Part shown: piece by piece, positions 13,301 to 26,788 of the stretch
Layout: the number at the start of each line of letters is the position of its first letter
Position numbering within the stretch: the stretch's first letter is position 1
Origin: Archivesica marissinica
Lineage: Eukaryota > Mollusca > Bivalvia > Venerida > Vesicomyidae
DNA: 64,000 nt
Direction of reading: 5' to 3'
Assembly (NCBI GenBank): GCA_014843695.1
Contig: CM026390.1
Location: forward strand, 4,610,691 to 4,674,690
Translations under genes and position numbers: made by a program
Notes under the pieces: generated by a model
Told to the model about the DNA's origin: nothing
Seen by the model: only the letters and a program-made list of their open reading frames with translations
The model's database searches: none

Positions 13301-16300
13301 TGATGCTGTTTATATGGTAGTTGTTTGTTACGTTGCCATGATGCTGTTTATATGGTAGTTGTTTGTTACGTTGCGATGATGCTGTTTGTATGATAGTTGT
13401 TTGTTACGTTGCGATGATGCTGTTTATATGGTAGTTGTTTGCTACGTTGCCATGATGCTGTTTATATAGAAGTTGTTTGTTACGTTGCGATGCTGCTGTT
13501 TGTATAATAGTTGTGTGTTACGTTGCGATGATGCTGTTTGTATGGTCGTTATTTGTTACGTTGCGATGATGCTGTTTGTATGGTAGTTGTTTGTTACTTT
13601 GCGATGATGCTGTTTGTATGGTAGTTGTTTGTTACGTTGCGATGATGCTGTTTGTATACTAGTTGTTTGTTACGTTGTGATGATGCTGTTTGTATGGTAG
13701 TTGTTTGTTACGTTGCGATGATGCTGTTTGTATGGTAGTTGTTTGTTACGTTGCGATGATGCTGTTTGTATGGTAGTTGTTTGTTACGTTGCGATGATGC
13801 TGTTTATATGGTAGTTGTTTGTTACGTTGCGATGATGCTGTTTATATGGTAGTTGTTGTTACGTTGCGATGATACTGTTTGTAAGGTAGTTGTTTGTTAC
13901 GTTGCGATGATGCTGTTTGTATGATAGTTACGTTGCGATGATGCTGTTTGTATGCTAGTTACGTTGCGATGCTGCTGTTTGTATGGTAGTTGTTTGTTAC
14001 GTTGCGATGATGTTGTTTTTATGACAGTTACGTTGCGATGATGCTGTTTGTATAGTAGTTGTTTGTTACGTTTCGATGATACTGTTTGTATGATATTTGT
14101 TTGTTACGTTGCCATGATGCTATTTATATGATAGCTGTTTGTTATGTTGCTATGCTGCTGTTTGTATGGTAGTTGTTTGTTACGTTGCGATGATGCTGTT
14201 TGTATGGGCGTTGTTGGTTACGTTGCGATGATGCTGTTTGTATGGTAGTTGTTTGTTACGTTGCGATGATGCTGTTTATATGGTAGTTGTTTGTTACGTT
14301 GCGATGATGCTGTTTGTAAGGTAGTTGTTTGTTACGTTGCGATGATGCTGTTTGTATGATAGTTACGTTGCGCTGATGCTGTTAGTATGGTAGTTGTTTG
14401 TTACGTTGCGATGATGCTGTTTATATTGTTTTTTGCGATGATGCTGTTTTATGGTAGTTGTTTGTTACGTTGCGATGATGCTGTTTGTATGATAGTTACG
14501 TTGCCATGATGCTGTCTATATGGTAGTTGTTTGCTACGTTGCGATGATGCTGTTTGAATGGTAGTTGTTTCTTACGTTGCGATGCTGCTGTTTGTATGGT
14601 AGTTGTTTGTTACGTTGCGATGATGCTGTTTATAAGGTAGTTGTTTGTTATGTTGCGATGTTGCTATTTGTATAGTAGTTGTTTGATACGTTGCCATGAT
14701 GCTGTTTATATAGTAGTTGTTTGTTACGTTGCGATGATTCTGTTTGTATGGTAGTGGTTTGTTACGTTGCGATGCTGCTGTTTGTATGACAGATGTTTGT
14801 TACGTTGCGATGATGCTGTTTATATGGTAGTTGTTTGTTACGTTGCGATGATGCTGTTTGTATGATAGTTACGTTGCCATGATGCTGTTTATATGGTAGT
14901 TGTTTGCTTCGTTGCCATGATGCTGTTTGTATGATAGTTGTTTGTTACGTTGCGATGATTCTGTTTATATGGTAGTTGTTTGTTACGTTGCGATGATGCT
15001 GTTTATATGGTAGTTGTTTGTTACGTTGCGATGATGCTTTTTATATGGTAGTTGTCTGTTACGTTGCGATGATGCTGTTTGTATGATAGTTGTTTGTTAC
15101 GTTTCCATGATGCTGTTTATATGATAGTTGTTTGTTACGATGCGATGCTGCTGTTTGTATGTTAGTTGTTTGTTACGTTGCGATGATGCTGTTTGTATGA
15201 TAGTTGTTTGTTACGTTGCGATGATGCTGTTTGTATGGTAGTTGTTTGTTACGTTGCGATGATGCTGTTTGTATGGTAGTTGTTTGTTACGTTGCGATGA
15301 TGCTGTTTGTATGGTAGTTGTTTGTTACGTTGCGATGATGCTGTTTGTATGGTAGTTGTTTGTTACGTTGCCATGATGCTGTTTGTATGGTAGTTGTTTG
15401 TTACGTTGCCATGATGCTGTTTGTATGGTAGTTGTTTGTTACGTTGCGATGATGCTGTTTGTATGATAGTTGTTTGTTACGTTGCGATGATGCTGTTTGT
15501 ATGACAGTTGTTTGTTACGTTGCGATGATGCTGTTTGTATGATAGTTGTGTGTTACGTTGCGATGATGCTGTTTGTATAATAGTTGTGTGTTACGTTGCG
15601 ATGATGCTGTTTGTATGGTCGTTATTTGTTACGTTGCGATGATGCTGTTTGTATGGTAGTTGTTTGTTACTTTGCGATGATGCTGTTTGTATGGTAGTTG
15701 TGTGTTACGTTGCGATGCTGTTTGTATGGTCGTTATTTGTTACGTTGCGATGATGCTGTTTGTATAGTAGTTGTTTGTTACTTTGCGATGATGCTGTTTG
15801 TATAGTAGTTGTTTGTTACGTTGCGACGATGCTGTTTGTATAATAGTTGTTTGTTACGTTGTGATGATGCTGTTTATATGGTAGTTGTTTGTTACGTTGC
15901 GATGATGCTGTTTGTATGGGCGTTGTTGGTTACGTTGCGATGATGCTGTTTGTATGGTAGTTGTGTGTTACGTTGCGATGATGCTGTTTATATGGTAGTT
16001 GTTTGTTACGTTGCGATGATGCTGTTTGTAAGGTAGTTGTTTGTTACGTTGCGATGATGCTGTTTGTATACTAGTTACGTTTCGATGATGCTGTTTGTAT
16101 GGTAGTTGTTTGTTACGTTTCGATGATGCTGTTTTTATGGTAGTTGTTTGTTACGTTGCGATGATGCTGTTTGTATCGTAGTTGTAAGTTACGTTGTCAT
16201 GATGCTGTTTATATGGTAGTTGTTTGTTACGTTGCCATGATGCTGTTTATATGGTAGTTGTTTGTTACGTTGCGATGATGCTGTTTGTATGATAGTTGTT

Positions 16301-19300
16301 TGTTACGTTGCGATGATGCTGTTTATATGGTAGTTGTTTGCTACGTTGCCATGATGCTGTTTATATAGAAGTTGTTTCTTACGTTGCGATGCTGCTGTTT
16401 GTATAATAGTTGTGTGTTACGTTGCGATGATGCTGTTTGTATGGTCGTTATATGTTACGTTGCGATGATGCTGTTTGTATGCTAGTTGTTTGTTACTTTG
16501 CGATGATGCTGTTTGTATGGTAGTTGTTTGTTACGTTGCGACGATGCTGTTTGTATACTAGTTGTTTGTTACGTTGTGATGATGCTGTTTGTATGGTAGT
16601 TGTTTGTTACGTTGCGATGATGCTGTTTGTATGGGCGTTGTTTGTTACGTTGCGATGATGCTGTTTGTATGGTAGTTGTTTGTTACATTGCGATGATGCT
16701 GTTTATATGGTAGTAATTTGTTACGTTGCGATGATGCTGTTTATATGGTAGTTGTTGTTACGTTGCGATGATACTGTTTGTAAGGTAGTTGTTTGTTACG
16801 TTGCGATGATGCTGTTTGTATGATAGTTACGTTGCGATGATGCTGTTTGTATGCTAGTTACGTTGCGATGCTGCTGTTTGTATGGTAGTTGTTTGTTACG
16901 TTGCGATGATGTTGTTTTTATGACAGTTACGTTGCGATGATGCTGTTTGTATAGTAGTTGTTTGTTACGTTTCGATGATACTGTTTGTATGATATTTGTT
17001 TGTTACGTTGCCATGATGCTATTTATATGATAGCTGTTTGTTATGTTGCTATGCTGCTGTTTGTATGGTAGTTGTTTGTTACGTTGCGATGATGCTGTTT
17101 GTATGGGCGTTGTTGGTTACGTTGCGATGATGCTGTTTGTATGGTAGTTGTTTGTTACGTTGCGATGATGCTGTTTATATGGTAGTTGTTTGTTACGTTG
17201 CGATGATGCTGTTTGTAAGGTAGTTGTTTGTTACGTTGCGATGATGCTGTTTGTATGATAGTTACGTTGCGCTGATGCTGTTAGTATGGTAGTTGTTTGT
17301 TACGTTGCGATGATGCTGTTTATATAGTAGTTGTTTGGTATATTTCGATGATGCTGTTTATATGGTGGTTGTTTGCTACATTGCGATGATGCTGTTTATA
17401 TGGTAGTTGTTTGTTACGTTGCGATGATGCTGTTTGTATGATAGTTACGTTGCCATGATGCTGTCTATATGGTAGTTGTTTGCTATGTTGCGATGATGCT
17501 GTTTGAATGGTAGTTGTTTCTTACGTTGCGATGCTGCTGTTTGTATGGTAGTTGTTTGTTACGTTGCGATGATGCTGTTTATAAGGTAGTTGTTTGTTAT
17601 GTTGCGATGCTGCTATTTGTATAGTAGTTGTTTGATACGTTGCCATGATGCTATTTATATAGTAGTTGTTTGTTACGTTGCGATGATTCTGTTTGTATGG
17701 TAGTGGTTTGTTACGTTGCGATGCTGCTGTTTGTATGACAGTTGTTTGTTACGTTGCGATGCTGCTGTTTATATAGTAGTTGTTTGTTACGTTGCGATGA
17801 TGTTGTTTGTATGATAGTTACGTTGCCATGATGCTGTTTATATGGTAGTTGTTTGCTACGTTGCGATGATGCTGTTTATATGGTAGTTGTTTGTTACGGT
17901 GCGATGATGCTGTTTATATGGTAGTTGTTTGTTACGTTGCGATGATGCTGTTTATATGGTAGTTGTTTGTTACGTTGCGATGATGCTGGTTGTATGGTAG
18001 TTGTTTGTTACGTTGCCATGATGCTGTTTATATGGTAGTTGTTTGTTACGTTGCGATGATACTGTTTCTATGGTAGTTGATTGTTACGTTGCTTGCCATG
18101 ATGCTGTTTATATAGTAGTTGTTTGGTATATTTCGATGATGCTGTTTATATGGTGGTTGTTTGCTACATTGCGATGATGCTGTTTATATGGTAGTTGTTT
18201 GTTACGTTGCGATGATGCTGTTTGTATGATAGTTACGTTGCCATGTTGCTGTCTATATGGTAGTTGTTTGCTACGTTGCGATGATGCTGTTTGTATGGTA
18301 GTTGTTTGTTACGTTGCGATGATGCTGTTTGTATGGTAGTTGTTTGTTACGTTGCGCATGATGCTGTTTATATAGTAGTTGTTTGTATTTCGATGATGCT
18401 GTTTATATGGTAGTTGTTTGCTACGTTGCGATGATGCTGTTTATATGGTAGTTGTTTGTTACGTTGCGATGCTGCTGTTTGTATGGTAGTTGTTTGTTAC
18501 GTTGCCATGATGCTGTTTGTATGGTAGTTGTTTGTTACGTTGCCATGTTCCTGTTTATATGGTTGTTGTGTGCTACGTTGCCATGATGCTGTTTATATAG
18601 TAGTTGTTTGTTACGTTGCGATGATGCTGTTTGTATGATAGTTGTTTGTTACGTTGCGATGATGCTGTTTGTATGGTCGTTGTTTGTTACGTTGCGATGA
18701 TGCTGTTTGTATGGTCGTTATTTGTTACGTTGCGATGATGCTGTTTGTATGACAGTTGTTTGTTACGTTGCGATGATGCTGTTTATATGGTAGTTATTTG
18801 TTACGTTGCGAGGATGCTGTTTGTATGGTAGTTGTTTGTTACGTTGTGATGATGCTGTTTATATGGTAGTTGATTGCTACGTTGCCATGATGATGTTTAT
18901 ATGGTAGTTGTTTGTTACGTTGCGATGATGCTGTTTGAATGGGCGTTGTTGGTTACGTTGCGATGATGCTGTTTGTATGGTAGTTGTTTGTTACGTTGCA
19001 ATGATGCTGTTTATATGGTAGTTGTTTGTTACGTTGCGATGATGCTGTTTGTAAGGTAGTTGTTTGTTACGTTGCGATGATGCTGTTTGTATGATAGTTG
19101 TTTGTTACATTGTGATGATGCTATTTGTATGGTACTGGTAGTTGTTTGTTACGTTGCGATGATGCTTTTTGTATGGTAGTTGTTTGTTACGTTGCGTTGA
19201 TTCTGTTTGTATGGTAGTTGTTTGTTACGTTGCGATGAAGCTATTTGTATGGTAGTTGTTTGTTTCGTTGCCATGATGCTGTTTATATGGTAGTTGTTTG

Positions 19301-20621
19301 CTACGTTGCGATGATGCTGTTTATATGGTAGTTGTTTGTTACGTCGCCATGATGCTGTTTATATGGAAGTTGTTTGTTACGTTGTGATGATGCTGTTTGT
19401 ATGGTGGTTGTTGGTTACGTTGCGATGATGCTGTTTGTATGGTAGTTGTTTGTTACGTTGCGATGATGCTATTTATATGGTAGTTAGTTGTTACGTTGCG
19501 ATGATTCTGTTTGTATGGTAGTTGTTTGTTACGTTGCGATGATGCTAATTGTATGGTAGTTGTTTGTTACGTTTCGATGATGCTGTTTGTATGATAGTTG
19601 TTTGTTACGTTTCGATGATGCTGTTTGTATGATAGGTGTTTGCTACGTTGCGATGATGCGGTTTATATGGTAGTTGTTTGTTACGTTGCGATGCTGCTGT
19701 TTGAATGGTAGTTGTCTGTTACCTTGCCATGATGCTGTTTATATGGTAGTTATTTGTAACGTTGCCATGATGCTGTTTATATGATAGTTGTTTGTTACGT
19801 TGCGATGCTGCTGTTTGTATGGTAGTTGTTTGTTACGTTGCGATGATGCTGTTTATATGGTAGTTGATTGTTACGTCGCCATGATGCTGTTTATATGGTA
19901 GTTGTTTGTTACGTTGCCATGATACTGTTTATATGGTAGTTATTTGTTACGTTGCGATGATGCTGTTTATAGGGTAGTTATTTGTTAGGTTGCCATGATG
20001 CTGTTTATATGGTAGTTGTTTGTTACGTTGCCATGATGCTGTTTATATGGTAGTTGTGTGCTACGTTGCCATGATGGTGTTTATATAGTAGTTGTTTGTT
20101 ACGTTGCGATGATGCTGTTCGTATGATAGTTGTTTGTTACGTTGCGATGATGCTGTTTGTATGGTCGTTGTTTGTTACGTTGCGATGATGCTGTTTGTAT
20201 GGTCGTTATTTGTTACGTTGCGATGATGCTGTTTGTATGACAGTTGTTTGTTACGTTGCGATGATGCTGTTTATATGGTAGTTGTTTGTTGCGTTGCGAT
20301 GATGCTGTTTGAATGGGCGTTGTTGGTTACGTTGCGATGATGCTGTTTGTATGGTAGTTGTTTGCTACGTTGCCATGATGATGTTTATATGGTAGTTGTT
20401 TGTTGCGTTGCGATGATGCTGTTTGAATGGGCGTTGTTGGTTACGTTGCGATGATGCTGTTTGTATGGTAGTTGTTTGTTACGTTGCGATGCTGCTGTTT
20501 GTATAATAGTTGTTTGTTACGTTGCGATGATGCTGTTTGTAAGGTAGTTGTTTGTTACGTTGCGATGATGCTGTTTGTATGATAGTTGTTTGTTACATTG
20601 TGATGATGCTGTTTGTATGGT
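4330..20621. repeat. Minisatellite array A, 38-bp unit, about 430 copies
   Basis: The unit begins GTTGTTTGTTACGTTG, continues CGATGATGCTGTTTGTATGG and is 38 bp long. It is very GT-rich on the plus strand (only about three C per unit). Common variants are CGATG or CCATG, GATGATG or GATGCTG, TTTGTATGG or TTTATATGG, and shortened units lacking part of the GTTTGTT segment (for example near 6321, 9013, 10408 and 13131). Because 38 is not a multiple of three, open frames of up to about 80 codons arise by reading three units in turn and are not genes. The array is cut on its left by the N gap and changes abruptly into array B on its right. Confidence 0.97.
11814..17700. repeat. Higher-order duplication inside array A, period about 2.9 kb
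   Basis: Diagnostic variants recur in order. GTAGTGG is at 11814, 14751 and 17700; GACAGATG at 11851 and 14788; ATACTAG at 13131 and 16068, an offset of 2937. The pair GTTAGTATGG at 14381 and 17280 has offset 2899, which is 2937 minus exactly one 38-bp unit. A block of about 77 units has therefore been duplicated in tandem. Shorter higher-order periods are visible earlier in the array (for example 2074 between 5227 and 7301, and 2692 between 6321 and 9013). Confidence 0.85.
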
Positions 20622-20631
20622 CCTATGTATG

Positions 20632-23600
20632 TAATCTATGATACTCCTGGGCACCCACCCAACACCTGCTACTATGATACTCATGCACACCCACCCAACA
20701 CCTGATGCTATAATACTCATGTACACCCACCCAACACCTGATGCTATAATACTCATGCACACCCACCCAACACCTGCTACTATAATACTCATGCACACCC
20801 ACCCAACACCTGCTACTATAATACTCATGCACACCCACCCAACACATGCTACTATAATACTCATGCACACCCACCCAACACCTGCTACTATAATACTCAT
20901 GCACACCCACCCAACACCTGCTACTATAATACTCATGCACCCCACCCAACACCTGCTACTATAATACTCATGCACACACATCCAACACCTGCTACTATGA
21001 TACTCATGCACACCCACCCAAATCCTGCTACTATAATACTCATGCACACCCACCCAACACCTGCTACTATGATACTCATGCACACCCAACCAACACCTGC
21101 TACTATAATACTCATGCACACCCACCCAACACCTGCTACTATGATACTCATGCACACCCAACCAACACCTGCTACTATAATACTCATGCACACCCACCCA
21201 ACACCTGATGCTATGATACTCATGCACACCCAACCAACACCTGCTACTATAATACTCATGCACACCCACCCAACACCTGCTACTATAATACTCATGCACA
21301 CCCCCCAACACATGCTACTATAATACTCATGCACACCCAACCAACACCTGCTACCATAATACTCATGCACACCCACCCAACACCTGCTACTATGATACTC
21401 ATGCACACCCACCCAACACCTGATGCTATAATACTCATGCGCACCCACCCAACAGCTGATGCTATAATACTCATGAGCACCCAACCAACAGCTGCTACTA
21501 TAATACTCATGCACACCCACCCAACACCTGCTACTATGATACTCATGCACACCCAACCAACACCTGCTACTATGATACTCATGCACACCCACCCAACACC
21601 TGCTACTATGATACTCATGCACACCCAACCAACACCTGCTACCATAATACTCATGCACACCCACCCAACACCTGCTACTATGATACTCATGCACACCCAA
21701 CCAACAGCTGCTACTATAATACTCATGCACACCCAACCAACAGCTGCTACTATAATACTCATGCACACCCAACCAACAGCTGTTACTATAATACTCATGC
21801 ACATCCACATAAACCTGATGCTATAATACTCATGCACACCCACCCAACACCTGCTACTATGATACTCATGCACACCCAACCAACACCTGCTATTATAATC
21901 CTCATGCACACTCACCCAACACCTGATGCTATACTACTCATGCGCACCCACCCAACACCTGATGCTATAATACTCATGCACACCCACCCAACACCTGATG
22001 CTATAATACGCATGTACACCCACCCAACACCTGCTACTATAATACTCATGCACACACATCCAACACCTGCTACTATGATACTCATGCACACCCACCCAAA
22101 CTCCTGCTACTATAATACTCATGCACACCCACCCAACACCTGCTACTATGATACTCATGCACACCCAACCAACACCTGCTACTATAATACTCATGCACAC
22201 CCACCCAACACCTGCTACTATGATACTCATGCACACCCAACCAACACCTGCTACAATAATACTCATGCACACCCACCCAACACCTGATGCTATAATACTC
22301 ATGCACACCCAACCAACACCTGCTACTATAATACTCATGCACACCCACCCAACACCTGCTACTATAATAATCATGCACACCCACCCAACACATGCTACTA
22401 TAATACTCATGCACACCCAACCAACACCTGCTACCATAATACTCATGCACACCCACCCAACACCTGCTACTATGATACTCATGCACACCCACCCAACACC
22501 TGATGCTATAATACTCATGCGCACCCACCCAACAGCTGATGCTATAATACTCATGAGCACCCAACCAACAGCTGCTACTATAATACTCATGCACATCCAC
22601 CTAAACCTGATGCTATAATACTCATGCACACCCACCCAACACCTGCTACTATGATACTCATGCACACCCAACCAACACCTGCTATTATAATCCTCATGCA
22701 CACTCACCCAACACCTGATGCTATAATACTCATGCGCACCCACCCAACACCTGATGCTATAATACTCATGTACACCCACCCAACACCTGCTACTAAAATA
22801 ATCATGCACACCCACCCAACACCTGATGCTATAATACTCATGCACATCCACCCAACACCTGCTGCTATAATACTCATAAGCACTCACACAACACCTGCTA
22901 CTATAATACTCATGCTAACCCACCCAACACCTGCTACTATAATACTCATGCACACCCAGCCAACACCTGCTACTATGATACTCATGCACACCCACACAAC
23001 ACCTGCTACGATTATACTCATGCACACCCACCTAACACCTGCTGCTATAATACTCATGCACACCCACCCAATACCTGCTACTATAATACTCATGCAGACC
23101 CACCTAACACCTGATGCTATAATACTCATGCACACCCACCCAACACCTGCTACTATGATACTCATGCACACCCAACACCTGCTACTATAATACTCATGCG
23201 CACCACCCAACACCTGCTACTATAATACTCATGCACACCTAACCAACACCTGCTACTATAATACTCATGCACACCCATCCAACACCTGCTACTATAATAC
23301 TCATGCACACCCACACAACACCTGATGCTATAATATTCATGCACACCCAACCAACAGCTGATGCTATAATACTCATGCACACCCAACCAACACATGCTAC
23401 TATAATATTCATGCACACCCACCAAATACCTGCTACTATAATACTCATGCACACCCACACAACACATGCTACTATGATACTCATGCACACCCACCTAAAC
23501 CTGATGCTATAATACACATGCACACCCAACCAACACCTGCTACTATAATACTCATGCACACCCACCCAATACCTGCTACTATAATACTCATGCACACACA

Positions 23601-24943
23601 TCCAACACATGCTACTATAATACTCATGCACACCCAACCAACACCTGCTACTATAACACTCATGCACACCCACCTGCTGCTATAATATTCATGCACACCC
23701 AACCAACACCTGTTACTATAATACTCATGCACACCCAACCAACACCTGCTGCTATAATACTCATGCACACCCAACCAACACCTACTACTATAATACTCAT
23801 GCACACCCAACCAACAGCTGATGCCATAATACTCATGCACACCCACCATATACCTGATGCTATAATACTCATGCACACCCAACCAACACCTGCTACTATA
23901 ATACTCATGCACACCCACACAACACCTGCTGCTATATAACTCATGCACACCCACCTAACACCTGCTGCTATAATACTCATGCACACCCACCCAACACCTG
24001 CTACTATAATACTCATGCACACCCACACAACACCTGCTACTATAATACTCATGCACACCCACCCAACACCTGCTGCTATATAACTCATGCGCACACACCC
24101 AACACCTGCTACTCTAATACTCATGCACACCCACCCACACCTGCTACTATAATACTCATGCACACCCAACCAACACCTGCTACTATAATACTCATGCACA
24201 CCCACCCAACACCTGCTGCTATAATACTCATGCACACCCACCCAACACCTGCTACTATCATACTCATACACACCCACCCAACACATGCTACTATGCTACT
24301 CATGCACACCCACCTAACACCTTCTGTTATAATACGCATGCGCACCCACCCAACACCTGCTACTATAATACTCATGCACACCCACACAACACATGCTGTT
24401 TATAATACGCATGCACACCCACCCAACACATGCTACTATAATACTCATGCACACCCACCTAACACCTGATGCTATAATACTCATGCACACCCACCCAACA
24501 CCTGCTACTATAATACTCATGCACACCCACCCAACACCTGCTGCTATAATAATCATGCGCACCCAACCTATACCTGATGCTATAATACTCATGCACACCC
24601 ACCCAACACCTGCTACTATAATACTCATGCGCACCCACCCAACACCTGCTACTATGATACTCATGCGCACCCACCCAACACCTGGTACTATAATACTCAT
24701 GCGCACCCACCCAACACCTGCTACTATAATATTCATGCGCACCCACCCTATACCTGATGCTATAATACTCATGTACACCCAACCAACACATGCTGTTTAT
24801 AATACGCATGTACACCCACACAGCACATGCTGTTTATAATACGCATGTACACCCACCCAACACATGCTGTTTATAATACGCATGTACACCCACACAACAC
24901 ATGCTGTTTATAATACGCATGTACACCCACCCAACACCTGATG
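20632..24943. repeat. Minisatellite array B, 36-bp unit, about 120 copies
   Basis: The unit runs CTCATGCACACCCACCCAAC then ACCTGCTACTATAATA, 36 bp. It is AC-rich on the plus strand and almost without G. Variants include CCACC or CAACC, CTACTATAA or GATGCTATAA, and a terminal form with GCTGTTTATAATACGCATG in the last four or five units. Because 36 is a multiple of three, long open frames of period 12 residues exist on both strands (for example MHTHPTPATIIL on plus, VHEYYSSRCWVG on minus); these are expected artefacts. A block is repeated at offset 1080 (30 units; 21351 and 22431), falling to 792 (22 units; 21801 and 22593) after loss of eight units. Confidence 0.96.
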
Positions 24944-25061
24944 AATCTTGTGTTCATCGTGTATATTTGCCTCCCATGTATCTGTATGTGCTACCAAGTC
25001 AAAGTTGTATAAAGTTATCCTGTATCAATATAGTCATGATTTAACTTTTAATTTAATTAAG

Positions 25062-25244
25062 TTGTGACATGCGTAGAACCTGCCAACATCGCTCATGCCA
25101 CGAAGCAGCCTATCGAAACAAGCTACGACTATAACACAGATGTGACATACGCATGCGTTACTGGGTATGAGCTAGACAGCGGCGAACTTGTGACAACTTG
25201 CACAGCGGCGGGGACATGGAGCGACATAGCGCCTGTTTGCATAA
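25062..25244 (+). CDS. CCP/Sushi exon 1 of the tandem array
   Basis: This exon sets the numbering used for exons 1-13 (Val of GTG at 25064 is residue 1). It encodes 60 complete residues with Cys3, Cys31, Cys46, Trp52 and Cys59, the full CCP signature; expected disulfides are 3-46 and 31-59. Key segments are TCVEPANIAHATKQP, YACVTGYELDSGE and AAGTWSDIAPVC. The acceptor AG is at 25060-25061 after an AT-rich tract with a possible branch site (TGATTTAAC). The donor is A|GTACGC at 25245. The GTG is not a start codon; the exon is internal. Only about 120 bp of the usual upstream intron remains before array B. It carries Ala10 and Glu36, and is separated from exon 2 by 3.2 kb filled with arrays C and D and a SINE. 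Confidence 0.88.
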
Positions 25245-25398
25245 GTACGCATTCATAAATATCTAACTGACAACATAATAAAGTTCAGCTTACAGCCCGT
25301 TGCCGATTTTGTGATCGCTACTGTTGTACGTACGATGAAAGCCGTTTTCATGTAAGCTGATACTCTTAGCAACTTGTGTTAATATAAGCGAGCGATGT

Positions 25399-26788
25399 CT
25401 AATCATGCACTTACGTTGAGGCCCGTATATGCATATTTATTAGAACAGCGTGCACTAACGGTGAGGCCCGTACATGCATAGTTATTAGAACAGCGTGCAC
25501 TCACGTTGAGGGTTGTACTTGCGCGTACAGTTATTAGTACATCATGCACTCACTTTGAGGCGCGTATAGTTATTAGAATAGCTGGCACTCAATGTGAGGC
25601 GCGTACAGTTATTAGAACAGCATGCACTCAATGTGGGGCGCGTACAGTATTACAACAGCATGCACTCACTGTGAGGGGTGTACAGTTATTAGAATAGCAT
25701 GCACTCAATGTGAGGCGCGTACAGTTATTAGTACATCACGCACTCACTGTGAGGTGCGTACAGTTATTAGTACATCATGCACTCACTGTGAGGCGTGAAC
25801 AGTTATTAGAATAGCATGCACTTACTGTGAGGCGCGTACAGTTGTTAGAACAGCATGCACTCACTGTGAGGCGTGTACAGTTGTTAGAACAGCATGCACT
25901 CACTGTGAGGCGTGTACAGTTATTAGTACATCATGCACTCACTGTGAGGCGTGTACAGTTATTAGTACATCATGCACTCACTGTGAGGCGTGAACAGTTA
26001 TTAGTACATCATGCACTCACTGTGGGGCGCGTACAGTTGTTAGAACAGCATGCACTCACTGTGAGGCGTGTACAGTTAGTAGAACAGCATGCACTCACTG
26101 TGAGGCGTGTACAGTTAGTAGAACAGCATGCACTCACTGTGAGCGTGAACAGTTATTAGAATAGCATGCACTTACTGTGAGGCGTGTACAGTTATTAGTA
26201 CATCATGCACTCACTGTGAGGCGTGTACAGTTATTAGTACATCATGCACTCACTGTGAGGCGTGTACAGTTATTAGTACATCATGCAATCACTGTGGGGC
26301 GCGTACAGTTGTTAGAACAGCATGCACTCACTGTGAGGCGTGTACAGTTAGTAGAACAGCATGCACTCACTGTGAGGCGTGTACAGTTAGTAGAACAGCA
26401 TGCACTCACTGTGAGGCGTGTACAGTTATTAGTACATCATGCACTCACTGTGAGGCGTGTACAGTTATTAGAATAGCATGCACTCAATGTGAGGCGCGTA
26501 CAGTTATTAGAACAGCATGCACTCACTGTGAGGCGCGTACAGTTAGTAGAACAGCATGCACTCACTGTGAGGCGCGTAAGTTAGTAGAATAGCATGCACT
26601 CACTGTGAGGCGTGTACAGTATTACAACAGCATGCACTCACTGTGAGGCGAGTACAGTTGTTAGAACAGCATGCACTCACTGTGAGACGTGTACAGTTAG
26701 TAGAATAGCATGCACTCACTGTGTGGCGTGTACAGTTATTAGAACAGCATGCACTCACTGTGAGGCGAGTACAGTTATTAGAACAGCT
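25399..26788. repeat. Minisatellite array C, 39-bp unit, about 35 copies
   Basis: The unit begins GCATGCACTCACTGTGAGGC and continues GTGTACAGTTATTAGAACA, 39 bp. Variants alternate AGAACAGC, AGTACATC and AGAATAGC at the end and ATTAG, GTTAG or AGTAG in the middle. The first two or three units (25399-25540) are longer and more diverged (TTACGTTGAGGCCCGTA), as expected at an array edge. The length is a multiple of three, giving open frames of period 13 residues that I regard as artefacts. It lies in the intron after CCP exon 1. Confidence 0.95.

Noticed and set aside
4330..20621. Open frames of 60-80 codons in array A, Cys/Val/Tyr-rich and membrane-like
   Set aside because: They are translations of the 38-bp unit read over three registers, start anywhere, and end at variant units; no splice signals or conserved domain.
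20517..24839. Long overlapping open frames on both strands of array B (up to 317 codons)
   Set aside because: Unit length of 36 bp is divisible by three and lacks stops in several frames, so openness needs no selection. Frames overlap on both strands and change register at single indels.
25064..25066. GTG at the start of each CCP module as a translation start
   Set aside because: It lies two bases after a splice acceptor in a phase 1-1 internal exon; eukaryotic CCP modules are internal parts of larger proteins.
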